Assembly (NCBI GenBank): GCA_947564305.1
Contig: CANOBT010000037.1
Location: forward strand, 1-40,010
Direction of reading: 5' to 3'
From: an uncultured Lachnospiraceae bacterium
GTDB lineage: Bacteria; Bacillota_A; Clostridia; Lachnospirales; Lachnospiraceae
Length of the DNA stretch: 40,010 nucleotides
Position numbers and translations under genes: made by a program. The notes beneath the pieces are model-generated. The model was not told where the DNA came from. It saw only the letters and a program-made list of their open reading frames with translations, and made no database searches. Positions 25,578-34,162 of this stretch are shown piece after piece (within the stretch, counting starts at the first letter, position 1; every line of letters starts with the position of its first letter).

Positions 25578-28500
25578 TTAATTAAAGTCTTTTTCTGTCA
25601 AAATGATCCTGTCTGAATCATCTCTGTTCTTTCCAAGCACCCGCTTTACAAGCTTTTTCGCCGATGCCTTCTGAGAATGCTCCATCGCCTCGTCCATCAC
25701 TTCTTTTACCTCCGCAATCGTCACAGCATGATCTTCTCTCTGCAGCATATCAATACGGCTGTACAGGGCAAGAATTCCCATCTCATCAATCTGATATCCA
25801 TTTTCCTGGGCGTAAGTCTGCCCAAACGTCACAAGCTCATCATTGATCAAAATCGGAACTTCAAGACGGCTTGTAAACTTTCTGCGGAATTCCCTGTTGG
25901 AAGTCAAAAGACGATCCAAAGGCTTTCTCTGGTCTTCCAGTACGATCAAAAGTTCTCCGGTATCCCTTTCCATCGCCTTATTCACTCTGGCGACAGTCTT
26001 CTCATTCATCTTTCCGGCTTTCTCGATGATCAATGCGCCTCCATAGAGCTTACTGAAAATATCACTGATTTTTTTCTTATTCAACGAGTCGCCGGTTACA
26101 ATCGCCACTTTTCCCTGACGGATGTTTCGCTGTTTTTGAATTGCTTTTACCACATCAACCGCAAGAACAGTCTTTCCGTTCCCTTTATTTCCTATGATAA
26201 GGAGGTTGCCTGTAGTAGACGTGCCGCGCCGATTTGTACAATTTTTGTCCTGCTCCAGTACATCCACAAGCTGCTCACTCATGCCCCGGACCGGCACAAA
26301 ATATGAAAACAGTTTCTTCTGTTCCTCTGTCAGCCCTGCACGGGTGCCGATTCCACTCTGCATCTTCAAATCATATCTGCCATGTACCACAAATCCCGTA
26401 TCAGACAGTGATAGTGCATCTGAAATCTCATCCATCGGTAGTGGAGAAGTTTTTCCTGTAGCAATCAGTTTTGCCGTTTCTTTTCTACTGAGAGGGGTCG
26501 TTTTCGAAAGGATGTCTATCTCTTCTTCCTCCTCAGGCATCTCACGTTCATCGTATTCTTCTTCGTAATCCTCGGCCGGACTGAATTCATCCTCCAGATT
26601 CGCTTCTATTGTTGCTGCATCATACTCATATTCATCATCATATGCATACTCCTCAGCATCCTCTTCTTCGTAATATTCATCTTCTTCATACCCATATCCT
26701 TCAGAATATTCTCCATACTCCTCAGCACCGTAACCATCCGTATCATCAAGCCCATCTTCCATGTAGTCCGGCTCCTCACCTTCATATTCTGATTCTTCAC
26801 CCTCATAGGCTTCTTCATAATCAGATTCTTCGCCCTCATAAACTTCTTCATATTCAGGTTCTTCACCCTCATAGATGTCTTCATAATCAGATTCTTCGCC
26901 TTCATAAACTTCCTCATAATCAGCTTCTTCATCCTCGTAGACATCTTCATAATCAGATTCTTCACCCTCATACATCTCTTCATATACGGGTTCTGTATCC
27001 TCATATGCTTCTGCAAAGACAAGCTCGTCGTCTTCCTGTTCTTCTACATAAACAGGTTCTTCGCTCCTGTATTCTCCTGCGTATTCGAACCCTTTGCTTT
27101 CAAACCTGCCGTCTTCATAGTCCTCTGCATAGTCTCTTTCTATATCATCATACTCCATTTCATACTCAGATACTTCTTTGCTGAGCTTCTCTATGTATGA
27201 TGCATCTTCATCTTCTTCCTGATATTCTATCTCCACCCCTTCTCCTGCTTCCGTATCTTTTCTGATATCACTGAACTCGATTACGTCTTCATACTCCTGC
27301 ATGTCTTCAGCTTCATATTCTCCATCAAAGCTGATCTCCATATCATTCTCATATTCTTCAACGTCTAATGCATTTTCTATCTGTATCGGAAGTTCCTCTT
27401 CATATCCCGCATCATTCGTAATATCATCGTAGTCTTCAAACAACTCTGAGGACTCATGCACATGAAGCATCTCTGCTGCTTCCTCCATGTTTTCCCGTAG
27501 CTCTTCCTGCTTTGGTTCCTCCTGCTTTATCTCTGCTGCCTTAACTTCTGCCAGCCCGTCTTCTTGAACCACACCTTCAATTTCATCTATCATCTGTTGG
27601 ATATCCGGCGGCAAAATCGGCCTCGCTGCCTGGTTCTTATCCTCCACATCAATTCCGCTGTTCTCTGTTTGAGGATCTTGTGTCTCTTCTGCTTCTTCTG
27701 AAGTTTCTTCATCGCCGCCTGTCAGTATGATATCTTCCTGTATATCCATACCGCTCATCATATCTAAAAGACTCATCTGCCCTTCAATCTGATCCCTACG
27801 CTCTTCCATAGAAGACTTTGAAGTTTTTGTATTTTGTCTTTCGGCTGTATTTCCCTCTTCTGCATCCAGTTCCTCTATTGTCTTTCTGACTTCCTCGTCT
27901 AACCCTTCAATGACTTCCCTGGCTTCCTCATCCAATTGGTCAAGCGTTCCTCTTTCTTCTTCGTCCAGCTCTGCAATCGTTTCTCTGGCCTCCTCATCGA
28001 GTTCCCGCATCAGTTGTTCCGTTTCCGTATACTGCTCTTCGTGCAGTTCTGCATCCTGACTTTGCTGCTCTTCATACACTTCTCTGGTTTCCGCATATGG
28101 CACTTCTGCCAGTTCGTCCCCAACATTATGCACGCCGATTGGCTCCCCTGCCTCCGCATACAGTTCTTCCAACGTCTTTTCCGGCTGAACTTCCGGTTCT
28201 TTCATTTCTTCTGCCTGGGTTCCGTTTTTTTCTTCCGGCTGGTTTTTTTCCTGTAATTCCAAATGGATTGGTTCCATAATCGTTGTCGCAGCATCAAGGC
28301 GGGTATTTCCCGGACTGTTATCCTCCTCCGCATCCTCCAGAAGCGGATCTGGCAGCAGCTCTTCTAAGTCCGGGTCTACTTTAAGTTCTCTTAACCCTTT
28401 CTGGTTGGAAAGTTCATCGACAAGATTTAAATCTACAACGGCCTCAATCTCTTCTATTGCATCCTTTAACTTATCCTCATCAAATGTAACATCAGTACTG

Positions 28501-29387
28501 ACAGGCTCATTAGAAGAATCCTCCACTTTATCCTCATCGTCCATTCCCAAGTGAAGCAGACTTTTAAGCGCTTCATCCAACTTCATAGTGTTGCCGATCT
28601 TACGGCCTTTAGCATCCACCATCTTAGACTCAGGAATAATTCTTTCCGATGCAGCATTCGTATCTCCTTCTATTTCCGCTGATACATCTTCCGTACTCTC
28701 TCCTGCCGCTGATGCCTCTTTCTCCTTTTGATACTCTGCCACATTGGGCATCTCCACAGTCTCGTTTGACAATCCTTCGTATCTACGATCATATTTTTCC
28801 TGCTGAGAGGGTGTCAACGGCTTATATTTCATCTTGAGTTCCATTGCCTGGTAGACATATTTTCCTTCATTAAACCAAAGAATCAGATCATCACACTCAT
28901 CCAGACATTTTGCTGTCAAGCCGGCTTCCTGATACAGCTTCGCCAGCTCATAGGCCCATTCTTCAATATACTCTGCCTTCTTAAATGCCTCCAGTGCATC
29001 TATCTGCTGATCGATTGGCGCTCTCTGTGCACGTAATATCTGATATTGAAGTAAAAATTTATTAGGGTCCTTTGGCGCAATCTGTTGAAAATCATCATAA
29101 TAGTCGATTGCCTCATCTACATTCTTCGTCTTTAATGCCAGTGTACAAAGCCGATAGATAATCTTCCGGCTTCCTTCCGCACGATGATAAGCAATATTCA
29201 GGACATCATAACTCTTTTGATAGTCTCCGTTTTTTTCATAAATATCACTGACATCTGTCAACATCTTCGAATTGCGCACCCGTTTCCAGTCAATGCTGTC
29301 CGCAATCTCCGCAGCTTTACTAAATGCACCGTCCTCCATAAGTTCAAGCATCTGTTCGGTCTTCTGCTTATACTCATACTTGTCCAC
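25578..29387 (-). CDS. Large TPR / acidic repeat / AAA-like protein
   Basis: A 1269-residue protein with a GTG start at 29387 (GAGGTGA seven nt upstream). Order: residues 1-210 are TPR-like helices (ADSIDWKRVRNSKML, YEKNGDYQKSYDVLNIAY, TKNVDEAIDYYDDF); 211-1000 are highly acidic and probably unstructured, with one 11-residue repeat of type LDEEARETI (about 461-510) and a different one of type EESDYEEVYEG (about 792-876); 1030-1269 is an AAA-like domain. The Walker A GNKGNGKT is at 1066-1073. The place of Walker B, GGALIIEKAGKM, has E1122-K1123 where CbxX/SpoVK-like ATPases read D-E, so ATP may be bound but not hydrolysed. FRRKFTSRLEV follows like an arginine-finger region. No signal peptide or membrane segment. 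The gene stands alone with its own promoter and terminator. I do not know its function. Confidence 0.82.
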   Translation of the reverse strand: MDKYEYKQKTEQMLELMEDGAFSKAAEIADSIDWKRVRNSKMLTDVSDIYEKNGDYQKSYDVLNIAYHRAEGSRKIIYRLCTLALKTKNVDEAIDYYDDFQQIAPKDPNKFLLQYQILRAQRAPIDQQIDALEAFKKAEYIEEWAYELAKLYQEAGLTAKCLDECDDLILWFNEGKYVYQAMELKMKYKPLTPSQQEKYDRRYEGLSNETVEMPNVAEYQKEKEASAAGESTEDVSAEIEGDTNAASERIIPESKMVDAKGRKIGNTMKLDEALKSLLHLGMDDEDKVEDSSNEPVSTDVTFDEDKLKDAIEEIEAVVDLNLVDELSNQKGLRELKVDPDLEELLPDPLLEDAEEDNSPGNTRLDAATTIMEPIHLELQEKNQPEEKNGTQAEEMKEPEVQPEKTLEELYAEAGEPIGVHNVGDELAEVPYAETREVYEEQQSQDAELHEEQYTETEQLMRELDEEARETIAELDEEERGTLDQLDEEAREVIEGLDEEVRKTIEELDAEEGNTAERQNTKTSKSSMEERRDQIEGQMSLLDMMSGMDIQEDIILTGGDEETSEEAEETQDPQTENSGIDVEDKNQAARPILPPDIQQMIDEIEGVVQEDGLAEVKAAEIKQEEPKQEELRENMEEAAEMLHVHESSELFEDYDDITNDAGYEEELPIQIENALDVEEYENDMEISFDGEYEAEDMQEYEDVIEFSDIRKDTEAGEGVEIEYQEEDEDASYIEKLSKEVSEYEMEYDDIERDYAEDYEDGRFESKGFEYAGEYRSEEPVYVEEQEDDELVFAEAYEDTEPVYEEMYEGEESDYEDVYEDEEADYEEVYEGEESDYEDIYEGEEPEYEEVYEGEESDYEEAYEGEESEYEGEEPDYMEDGLDDTDGYGAEEYGEYSEGYGYEEDEYYEEEDAEEYAYDDEYEYDAATIEANLEDEFSPAEDYEEEYDEREMPEEEEEIDILSKTTPLSRKETAKLIATGKTSPLPMDEISDALSLSDTGFVVHGRYDLKMQSGIGTRAGLTEEQKKLFSYFVPVRGMSEQLVDVLEQDKNCTNRRGTSTTGNLLIIGNKGNGKTVLAVDVVKAIQKQRNIRQGKVAIVTGDSLNKKKISDIFSKLYGGALIIEKAGKMNEKTVARVNKAMERDTGELLIVLEDQRKPLDRLLTSNREFRRKFTSRLEVPILINDELVTFGQTYAQENGYQIDEMGILALYSRIDMLQREDHAVTIAEVKEVMDEAMEHSQKASAKKLVKRVLGKNRDDSDRIILTEKDFN
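26761..27011 (-). repeat. 33-bp coding tandem repeat (EESDYEEVYEG type)
   Basis: About seven and a half imperfect 33-bp units, each encoding an 11-residue acidic-tyrosine unit such as EESDYEDVYED, EEADYEEVYEG and EEPEYEEVYEG, within the large acidic protein. Confidence 0.85.
27856..28006 (-). repeat. 33-bp coding tandem repeat (LDEEARETI type)
   Basis: About four and a half imperfect units encoding ELDEEARETIA, ELDEEERGTLD, QLDEEAREVIE, GLDEEVRKTIE. The 11-residue period with leucine and isoleucine at fixed places fits a hendecad coiled coil. Confidence 0.75.
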
Positions 29388-29509
29388 TGCTGTTCACCTC
29401 ATAATCTTTATTTTCGTATCGTACTTTTCCTTGAATGCCCGCTCTCTATATGGGCGCAATTCATCCTTTCTGGGTATTCAAATACAGAAAACCAGATGGT
29501 TATGACAAA

Positions 29510-29539
29510 CTTATACACAAAACGTAATCATTCTGTCAA
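29510..29539 (-). promoter_or_regulatory. Sigma-A promoter of the large acidic-protein gene
   Basis: On the minus strand TTGACA (29534-29539), 18-nt spacer, TATAAG (29510-29515). The leader would be about 115 nt. Confidence 0.7.
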
Positions 29540-29567
29540 TAGTTTACCATAACTATTCAAAAATGTC

Positions 29568-29607
29568 AAAAAAATGCACCCTCAAATCCGATTGAAGATG
29601 CATTTTT
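29568..29607 (-). terminator. Terminator of the small-ORF transcription unit
   Basis: AAAAATGCA (29570-29578) and TGCATTTTT (29599-29607) pair, with a partial inner stem. On the minus strand the hairpin ends in a run of seven T. With the promoter at 30127-30155 this delimits a transcript of about 550 nt. Confidence 0.7.
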
Positions 29608-29706
29608 ATATTTTATTCAATTTTATTTTATTTAAAAATCGGAGGAATCTCTCAATCCCATCCCTGTAAGGCTCTTACTTTTATATCATTCATTCTAACA
29701 GGTCGA

Positions 29707-29757
29707 TTAATAAACGTTCATGCCTGGCATATTCTCTAATGCCTCTTCGTCAATGTT
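29707..29757 (-). other. Protein-like stretch without start codon in the small transcript
   Basis: Minus-strand codons read NIDEEALENMPGMNVY then TAA. The composition is coding-like, but a stop lies two codons upstream in the same frame and no good start or ribosome site is present. An ATG in another frame just upstream (MCKETLTKRH) stops within the stretch. This could be the end of a decayed small gene or chance. Confidence 0.25.
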
Positions 29758-29879
29758 TCTTTACACATCTCAGAATTCCCTGTTATAAGTGGTACTTCTA
29801 TTCAATATGTCCGCAGATGTTGAGTCTAATAATTATTATCCGGCTCCTTCGCTCTCCGACTGTTTTCTCCTTTTCACTC

Positions 29880-29990
29880 TTATTGTGCCGGCTCTTCTAT
29901 CTGAAAATAAGTAAAGGCCTCTTCTTCACAGTGATGTCCGCCTGCCGTACCACTAACATATTGAATCGAAAGAATCTCTACCTTGTCCAT
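29880..29990 (-). CDS. 36-residue small protein, unknown
   Basis: Too short for usual gene calling, but the signals are strong: promoter at 30127-30155, leader of about 130 nt, AGAGAGGAGGTAAAGG seven nt before ATG 29990, and a downstream terminator. The peptide begins MDKVEILSIQYVSG and continues TAGGHHCEEEAFTYF before ending IEEPAQ. It has one cysteine, two adjacent histidines and an acidic C-terminal half, and no signal peptide or membrane helix. I recognise no family. The remaining 270 nt of transcript after the stop contain no other clear ORF, so the RNA itself might also matter. It lies downstream of metG on the same strand but has its own promoter. Confidence 0.55.
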   Translation of the reverse strand: MDKVEILSIQYVSGTAGGHHCEEEAFTYFQIEEPAQ

Positions 29991-30126
29991 GGGACCTTTA
30001 CCTCCTCTCTTGATATTCCACATCTATACCGAAACAGCTTCCAGTAGAAATCACATCTTGCTCTGCCGGATATCGCTTCTGTATAAGATTTCTTATCTGA
30101 TTTTTAATCTCTTTTGGATTGAATTT

Positions 30127-30155
30127 ATAATAGCACACAGCCTTATATTTGTCAA
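30127..30155 (-). promoter_or_regulatory. Sigma-A promoter of the small-ORF unit
   Basis: On the minus strand TTGACA (30150-30155), 17-nt spacer, TATTAT (30127-30132). One mismatch to consensus. It lies about 100 bp past the metG stop. Confidence 0.85.
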
Positions 30156-30255
30156 TGCATTTCTTTCATATTTTTTCAATAAATTTATAATTGTTTGTTT
30201 TGTATATTATTTTCTGACAATTACGCGATATTAGCAATTCATATCAGATATCCTC

Positions 30256-32190
30256 TTAACAGATTTCCGCGCCTGCAGGCATTTCTTTTTCAGGTACTAC
30301 AAGGGACAATTTTCCTTCTGCATCCTCCGCACAAAGCAGCATTCCTTCGGAGAGAACCCCTGCCAGTTTTGCAGGCTTGAGATTCACCAGCACCATCACT
30401 TTCTTTCCGACCATCTCTTCCGGTGTATAATGGGCTTTGATTCCTGATACAATCTGTTTTACCTGGCTGCCAATCTTCACCTTGGAGCAGAGAAGCTTTC
30501 TGGACTTTGGCACCTCCTCACAGGCTATAATTTCGCCCACCTGGAATTGCATCGCGCCAAACTGCTCAAAAGTAATCTCTGGCTTTGACTCTATATCAAT
30601 CACCGTCTCTTTGTCAGGCGGTTGTTCAGCTGCTGACGTTTTATCTTCTGCTGTTTCCTCTACCGGCGGGTGAAGTTCCTCTACTTTTTTCATGACCTCT
30701 TTTAAATCTAGTCTCTGGAAAAGAATCTCCGGCTTGTCCGTCACATGACCATCATTCAGTTGAGACAGAATCTTTTTACTGGTAGACGGCATAAATGCCT
30801 CCAACAATCTTCCTCCTACAGAAATTCCCTGTATCAAATTCCACAATACAGTCTCCAAACGGTCTTTTTTGGCCTCATCCTTTGCCAAAACCCAGGGCAT
30901 CGTCTCATCAATATATTTATTACAGCGTTTAAACAGGTTAAAGATTTCTGTCATTGCATCAGCCACACGTAAATCATCCATCTTGGCATCCACAACTTTT
31001 CCTGCATTTTCCATAACCGCTTTCAAATCAGCATCGACTTCTTCCGCAGCACCTTTATCCGTCACTACGCCGCCAAAGTATTTATTAGTCATAGAAACGG
31101 TACGATTCACCAGGTTCCCCAATGTATTTGCCAAATCAGAATTCAGCCTTTCCACCATCAGTTCCCATGTGATAACGCCGTCATTTTCAAATGGCATCTC
31201 ATGAAGCACAAAGTAACGCACTGCATCTACTCCAAAGAAATCCACCAGTTCATCTGCATATAACACATTTCCCTTGGATTTGCTCATCTTGCCGTCTCCC
31301 TGGAGCAGCCACGGATGTCCGAAAATCTGCTTTGGCAGCGGAAGGTCCAGAGCCATAAGGAAAATTGGCCAGTAAATCGTATGAAAACGAATGATGTCCT
31401 TCCCTATCAGATGGAGATCCGCAGGCCACTCTTTATGAAACTGTTCCGTACTCTCTCCTTCACATTCATATCCAATTCCAGTGATGTAGTTGGTCAGTGC
31501 ATCCAGCCATACATAGACCACATGCTTCGGGTCAAAGTCCACCGGAATCCCCCATTTAAAGGAAGTCCTGGACACGCACAAATCCTGTAAACCTGGAAGC
31601 AGGAAATTGTTCATCATCTCATTTTTCCGGGAAACAGGCTGGATAAACTCCGGGTGCTGATTAATATGCTCAATCAGGCGATCCGCATATTTACTCATTT
31701 TAAAGAAATAAGCCTCTTCTCTTGCAGGCTGCACTTCCCGGCCGCAATCCGGACATTTCCCATCTACAAGCTGAGATTCTGTAAAGAAAGATTCACACGG
31801 GGTACAGTACATCCCTTCATAATACCCCTTGTAAATATCACCCTTGTCGTACAGTTTTTTAAATATCTTTTGGACCTGCTTCTCATGGTAATCATCTGTA
31901 GTACGTATAAACTTGTCATAAGAAGTATCCATCAAATCCCAGATTTTCTTGATTTCTGTAGAAACATTGTCCACAAATACCTTCGGGGTAATCCCTGCTT
32001 CCTCTGCGTTCAGCTCAATCTTCTGACCATGCTCGTCAGTCCCGGTCTGAAAAAACACATCATATCCCTGACTTCTTTTGTAACGCGCAATGGCATCCGC
32101 AAGGATAATCTCATAGGTGTTGCCAATATGCGGTTTGCCAGATGTATAGGCAATCGCAGTTGTGATATAATACTTTGGTTTCTCTGACAT
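30256..32190 (-). CDS. metG: Methionyl-tRNA synthetase
   Basis: A 644-residue class I synthetase that charges tRNA-Met. N-terminal ITTAIAYTSGKPHIGNTYE contains the HIGH-type motif (PHIGN). Knuckle cysteines are CTPCES and CPDCG. The KMSKS loop GKMSKSKGN is near 300-308. A helical anticodon-binding domain follows, and residues about 545-644 are a C-terminal Trbp/EMAP-like tRNA-binding domain (FQVGEIIACEEVPKSRKLLCSKV), as in many Firmicutes. Start at 32190 has GAGAGG. Only 42 bp separate it from the GH2 gene; no T-box leader is present there. Confidence 0.97.
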   Translation of the reverse strand: MSEKPKYYITTAIAYTSGKPHIGNTYEIILADAIARYKRSQGYDVFFQTGTDEHGQKIELNAEEAGITPKVFVDNVSTEIKKIWDLMDTSYDKFIRTTDDYHEKQVQKIFKKLYDKGDIYKGYYEGMYCTPCESFFTESQLVDGKCPDCGREVQPAREEAYFFKMSKYADRLIEHINQHPEFIQPVSRKNEMMNNFLLPGLQDLCVSRTSFKWGIPVDFDPKHVVYVWLDALTNYITGIGYECEGESTEQFHKEWPADLHLIGKDIIRFHTIYWPIFLMALDLPLPKQIFGHPWLLQGDGKMSKSKGNVLYADELVDFFGVDAVRYFVLHEMPFENDGVITWELMVERLNSDLANTLGNLVNRTVSMTNKYFGGVVTDKGAAEEVDADLKAVMENAGKVVDAKMDDLRVADAMTEIFNLFKRCNKYIDETMPWVLAKDEAKKDRLETVLWNLIQGISVGGRLLEAFMPSTSKKILSQLNDGHVTDKPEILFQRLDLKEVMKKVEELHPPVEETAEDKTSAAEQPPDKETVIDIESKPEITFEQFGAMQFQVGEIIACEEVPKSRKLLCSKVKIGSQVKQIVSGIKAHYTPEEMVGKKVMVLVNLKPAKLAGVLSEGMLLCAEDAEGKLSLVVPEKEMPAGAEIC

Positions 32191-32232
32191 TTTTCAACCT
32201 CTCTTTTCGCTATATTTTATATTTCCATGATG

Positions 32233-34074
32233 TTAAGGCTCAATCTTGCGCACTTCTCTGTCATAAGTGAATATCCCATTCACTTCCTCCTCCACATCAC
32301 TTAATTGCGTATAAACGCTGGCACATAATCCCTTGGGAATCTGCTCCCTTACTTTCTGCATCTGTTTTCTATATGCAGTATTTAAACTCTCTGAATTATC
32401 ATGAGTTCCATAACCATACAGCTTTTCACAGGCACTATGTTCCGGAATCCGCAAGGAGTATCCGCCAAATTCCGATAACACGGTAGCTCTCTTCTGCTCT
32501 GGCGTAATTACCAGTTTAAAAAAGTAATTGTGTATGCTCTGCATATCTCCGCCTGCCTGATCAAACCAGCCGCTGGCCTGGTCAATCAGCCGGGTTTTAT
32601 CGCACGCTCTTGCAATCCTCGTCATATCCGCCGTTTGGAATTGTCCCCATCCTTCATTAAAAATCACCCATGCCGCAATACTGGGATGCCCTTTCAAGTG
32701 CCGGATAGTTTCCTTCATCTCCCGGATAAATTCCAACCTGCCCTGTTTATGTGTCCGTGACAACAGGCGGGTATACACATCTGCTATCTTCCATTTCTTC
32801 CAGGAAATCAAGGTTGCTGCATAAGTAACGAACCAGTGTTTATAATAGCTTCCGCCATTGACCATATCCTGCCATACAACCATACCTAGCCTGTCACAAT
32901 GATAATACCAACGTTGCGGCTCGATTTTAATATGCTTCCGAATCATATTAAACCCTAATTTCTTCATTTCCTGGATATCGAAAATCAGTGCTGCATCCGA
33001 CGGCGCCGTATACAATCCGTCCGACCAGTATCCTTGGTCCAGAACACCGTTTTGAAACTGTATCTTTCCATTCAGGCAGATGCGTGGAATCCCTTCCTCA
33101 TCCTGCTCTACGGTGAAGGTCCGCATGGCAAAATAACTTTCTGCCTGGTCTTCTCCCATTGTCACGGTAAAATCATATAGCCAGGGTTCCTCACATGCCC
33201 ATGGCCGGATAGTCGGAATCGGAATTTCTATATACTGATTCGTTCTTCCCTCTGCATCCACAATGGGTGTTTCCTCTGTTGGTCCCTCCGTGGGGCCATT
33301 TCCCTCTGACACAACTCCTTCTGCGGTCTGCTGATGATGCAGTGATGGTTCTCTGATTTGAATCTTCACCTGCATCTCCGCATCTGAGCGCACCAAAATA
33401 CGAACAAGCCCTTTGCCTAAATCTGGCTCTGTTCTCAACTCTTTTATAAAATGTTCCGGCACATATTCCATCCATACGGTCTGCCAGATTCCACTCTGTG
33501 CTGTATAGAACATGCCGCCTTTTTTCAACTTCTGCTTTCCCTTTGCATGATAGGAGGTGTCACTTAAATCCTTCACTGCAACAAGAATTTCATTAGATAT
33601 TTCTTGTATATCCCCGCTCTCAGGCACCGCTTCCCTCTGATGCAGATATTCTGTAATATCGGCATAGAAAGGCAGGTATCCCCCTGTATGCCTGGCTGCC
33701 TCTTTTCCATTCACATAGACTCTGCACGCCTGGTCTACTGCCCCAAAATGAAGCAAAAGATGCATACCGGCATTCAGCTTGTCCCAATCGATTTCCCGGT
33801 TCACCTGGCCTGCATCCGCCAAGCACAGACGATACCATAGGTATTCATCTGGTTGGAGCTGCCTGTTCACTCCTGACAACACAGTTTCCGGAGAAAATGG
33901 CACTAAAATTTCTCCATCATACTTTTGAGGCCTGCAAAAATCCTTTGTAATTGCATAATCCCAGTATCCGTTCAGATTCACATAACCGTCCCGCTTCAAG
34001 AGCGGGCGCGGATACTCCTGCAGGACATGGCTGCTGTCAAGTTCTCTGCCCCAACGCGTATATAACTGTTTCAT
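32233..34074 (-). CDS. Glycoside hydrolase family 2 enzyme
   Basis: A 613-residue cytoplasmic enzyme (no signal peptide). Order: jelly-roll sugar-binding domain (about 20-230, with LNGYWDYAI and GAVDQACRVYVNGKEAARHTGG), an immunoglobulin-like domain with a low-complexity insertion near 255-285, and a TIM barrel with MIRKHIKIEPQRWYYHCDRLGM. E474 in FNEGWG fits the acid/base and E535 in SEFGGY the nucleophile. Beta-galactosidase or beta-glucuronidase activity is possible; the substrate cannot be decided. Start has GGAGAAAGGAAG. It is between metG and the GH13 gene on the same strand, 88 bp after the latter. Confidence 0.9.
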   Translation of the reverse strand: MKQLYTRWGRELDSSHVLQEYPRPLLKRDGYVNLNGYWDYAITKDFCRPQKYDGEILVPFSPETVLSGVNRQLQPDEYLWYRLCLADAGQVNREIDWDKLNAGMHLLLHFGAVDQACRVYVNGKEAARHTGGYLPFYADITEYLHQREAVPESGDIQEISNEILVAVKDLSDTSYHAKGKQKLKKGGMFYTAQSGIWQTVWMEYVPEHFIKELRTEPDLGKGLVRILVRSDAEMQVKIQIREPSLHHQQTAEGVVSEGNGPTEGPTEETPIVDAEGRTNQYIEIPIPTIRPWACEEPWLYDFTVTMGEDQAESYFAMRTFTVEQDEEGIPRICLNGKIQFQNGVLDQGYWSDGLYTAPSDAALIFDIQEMKKLGFNMIRKHIKIEPQRWYYHCDRLGMVVWQDMVNGGSYYKHWFVTYAATLISWKKWKIADVYTRLLSRTHKQGRLEFIREMKETIRHLKGHPSIAAWVIFNEGWGQFQTADMTRIARACDKTRLIDQASGWFDQAGGDMQSIHNYFFKLVITPEQKRATVLSEFGGYSLRIPEHSACEKLYGYGTHDNSESLNTAYRKQMQKVREQIPKGLCASVYTQLSDVEEEVNGIFTYDREVRKIEP

Positions 34075-34090
34075 GTACTTCCTTTCTCCA

Positions 34091-34141
34091 ATTTGTAACC
34101 AATCTGCTTTTCAGATTGGTTACCTACTTGCCCGCCATCTG
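34091..34141. repeat. Dispersed hairpin repeat, copy B
   Basis: Related to 20773-20822. Here GTAACCAATCTG pairs perfectly with CAGATTGGTTAC over 12 bp around a CTTTT loop, followed by CTTGCCCGCCATCTG. It sits in the gap before the GH2 gene, about 17 bp upstream of its start codon. Confidence 0.65.
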
Positions 34142-34162
34142 TATTTTGTAGTGAACAACCTG

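Noticed and set aside
26761..27011. Regular 33-bp repeats that could suggest a CRISPR array
   Set aside because: No spacers between units; the repeats are contiguous and stay in frame in a coding gene.
26609..27184. Long plus-strand frame antisense to the acidic repeat, rich in His and Leu
   Set aside because: It is the mirror of the 33-bp GAA/GAT-rich coding repeat; no ribosome site and biased composition.
32191..32232. T-box leader before metG
   Set aside because: The gap to the GH2 gene is only 42 bp and has no T-box string or hairpins.
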